In this document: positions 6,244-6,547 of the stretch, in pieces
How the letters are laid out: every line of letters begins with the position of its first letter
How positions within the stretch are numbered: position 1 is the first letter of the stretch
Source: Desulfomicrobiaceae bacterium
GTDB lineage: Bacteria; Desulfobacterota; Desulfovibrionia; Desulfovibrionales; Desulfomicrobiaceae
DNA length: 6,547 nucleotides
Direction: 5' to 3'
Assembly: GCA_003530935.1 (NCBI GenBank)
Contig: DPEO01000115.1
Coordinates: 1,953 to 8,499 of the forward strand
Made by a program: the position numbers and the translations under genes
Notes under the pieces: model-generated
Told to the model about the DNA's origin: nothing
The model's input: the letters and a program-made list of their open reading frames with translations, nothing else
The model's database searches: none

Positions 6244-6256
6244 CGCTCTGTGAGCG
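6244..6256 (+). other. Small hairpin just after the pilin stop
   Basis: CGCTC (6244-6248) and GAGCG (6252-6256) form a 5-bp stem with a 3-base loop, five bases after the pilin stop and 12 bases before the terminator stem. It may add 3'-end stability to the pilin mRNA, or it may be chance. Confidence 0.3.
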
Positions 6257-6268
6257 CAGAACATCTCC

Positions 6269-6292
6269 ACGGCGCCTGCGGGCGCCGTTTTT
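6269..6292 (+). terminator. Rho-independent terminator after the pilin gene
   Basis: ACGGCGCC (6269-6276) and GGCGCCGT (6281-6288) form a perfect 8-bp stem with the 4-base loop TGCG, followed directly by a run of T (6288-6292). This is a textbook intrinsic terminator, 30 bases after the pilin stop. It separates the pilus transcripts from the CheB-like gene. Confidence 0.9.
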
Positions 6293-6338
6293 GTTGGTCA
6301 GGCACGGTGGGCGAGGCCGCTCGGGGAGGGACATGCCC

Positions 6339-6368
6339 TTGCCCCGGGGATGGGCTTTTGGTTATCAT
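6339..6368 (+). promoter_or_regulatory. Candidate sigma-70 promoter for the CheB-like gene
   Basis: TTGCCC (6339-6344, 4 of 6 matches to TTGACA) and TATCAT (6363-6368, 5 of 6 matches to TATAAT) are separated by 18 bases. Transcription would begin near 6375, about 40 bases before the start codon. The -10 is the best AT-rich match in this gap. Confidence 0.45.
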
Positions 6369-6383
6369 ACCCACGGCCGATGA
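6357..6383 (+). promoter_or_regulatory. Candidate sigma-28 (FliA) promoter for the CheB-like gene
   Basis: GCCGATGA (6376-6383) matches 7 of 8 bases of the FliA -10 consensus GCCGATAA. At the correct 11-base spacing upstream, TTTGGTTA (6357-6364) matches only 4 of 8 bases of TAAAGTTT. The -10 half is strong and the -35 half poor. Chemotaxis genes are commonly sigma-28 dependent, which makes it worth noting. Confidence 0.35.
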
Positions 6384-6392
6384 CGCACGTCA
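6381..6392. promoter_or_regulatory. Interrupted palindrome, possible operator
   Basis: TGACG-CA-CGTCA is a perfect 5-bp inverted repeat with a 2-base centre. It lies between the candidate promoter elements and the ribosome binding site of the CheB-like gene and overlaps the last three bases of the sigma-28-like -10. A dimeric regulator bound here could block transcription. No regulator can be named from the sequence. Confidence 0.3.
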
Positions 6393-6402
6393 CCAACAAC
6401 CC

Positions 6403-6408
6403 AAGGAG
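6403..6408 (+). promoter_or_regulatory. Ribosome binding site of the CheB-like gene
   Basis: AAGGAG lies five bases before the ATG at 6414. It confirms this start for a gene that is cut off by the window end. Confidence 0.75.
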
Positions 6409-6413
6409 CCTGC

Positions 6414-6547
6414 ATGATCCGCGTGCTGGTGGTGGATGACTCCGCCTTTATGCGCAAGGCCCTGGCCACCATGCTGGCCGGTGATCCGGAAATCGAGGTG
6501 GTCGGCACCGCCCGCAACGGCGAGGAGGCCGTGGAGTTGGTGCGGCA
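6414..6547 (+). CDS. cheB: Receiver-domain protein, probably chemotaxis methylesterase CheB (5' end only)
   Basis: The first 44 residues are visible; the gene runs off the window. MIRVLVVDDSAFMRKALATM is the first strand and helix of a response-regulator receiver domain. Asp8-Asp9 form the acidic pair that binds Mg2+, and the phosphoacceptor Asp expected near residue 55 lies outside the window. The wording VDDSAFMRK...M-L...DPEIEVVGTARNGEEAVE is typical of CheB, which links this receiver to a methylesterase domain that removes methyl groups from (and deamidates) chemoreceptors. A stand-alone CheY or another response regulator cannot be excluded, because the effector domain is not visible. Codon use returns to the GC-rich style of the operon. 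The gene has its own ribosome binding site and promoter-like sequences and lies beyond a terminator, so it probably belongs to a separate chemotaxis transcript. Confidence 0.78.
   Translation, partial: MIRVLVVDDSAFMRKALATMLAGDPEIEVVGTARNGEEAVELVR

Noticed and set aside
6335..6359. Second terminator-like hairpin (GCCC...GGGC followed by TTTT)
   Set aside because: The stem is broken by asymmetric bulges, the T-run is only four bases, and it overlaps the candidate -35 of the next gene. The perfect hairpin at 6269-6292 already explains termination.
6103..6417. 104-codon plus-strand frame running from the pilin gene into the start of the CheB-like gene
   Set aside because: It is a different frame inside the pilin gene and crosses the terminator and promoter region. 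It has no ribosome binding site and no recognisable domain.

Overview
The window holds the downstream part of one rightward operon for a type IV pilus of the MSHA (mannose-sensitive haemagglutinin) / type II secretion class, followed by a pilin gene and then the start of an unrelated chemotaxis gene. The coding DNA is GC-rich, with strong G/C preference at third codon positions and tightly packed genes. Together with an MSHA/T2SS-type machine next to a CheB-like gene, this fits a high-GC Gram-negative proteobacterium. A Desulfovibrio-type deltaproteobacterium is my best guess, but that is inference only.

Layout. (1) 1-210: C-terminal end of an inner-membrane platform protein (GspF/PilC/MshG). 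(2) 207-656: small bitopic protein with a coiled coil, PilO/GspM/MshJ-like. (3) 653-2485: 610-residue bitopic protein joining a ~185-residue Pro/Ala-rich leader, a degenerate PilM/GspL-type cytoplasmic domain, one membrane helix and a PilN-type periplasmic domain (MshI/GspL-like). (4) 2488-3120: bitopic protein with a GspB/GspC/MshK-type beta domain. (5) 3110-4675: lipoprotein secretin (MshL-like). (6) 4672-5469: bitopic Pro-rich TPR protein (MshN-like). (7) 5652-6239: type IV pilin with a class III leader. The first six genes overlap or abut (ATGA overlaps at 207, 653 and 4672, an 11-base overlap at 3110, a 2-base gap at 2486), so they are almost certainly co-transcribed and translationally coupled.

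How the parts fit. The GspF-like platform and the PilO-like and PilM/N-like proteins would form the inner-membrane assembly. The MshK-like protein would connect it to the outer-membrane secretin, and the TPR protein would scaffold the complex. The pilin is the polymerised subunit. The extension ATPase, the prepilin peptidase and any minor pilins are not in this window.

The two non-coding gaps are informative. The 182 bases before the pilin (5470-5651) contain two TTGAC elements, a GC-rich hairpin and a strong Shine-Dalgarno, which suggests independent or boosted pilin expression. The 174 bases after it (6240-6413) contain a clear rho-independent terminator and candidate promoter elements for the CheB-like gene starting at 6414, including a sigma-28-like element.

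The main points for a second look are the sharp GC drop in the 3' two-thirds of the pilin gene, the swapped order and large disordered leader of the PilM/N fusion, an apparently vestigial ATGA start at the end of the TPR gene, and the sigma-28-like element with an overlapping palindrome before the CheB-like gene. I see no mobile element, CRISPR array, tRNA or rRNA.
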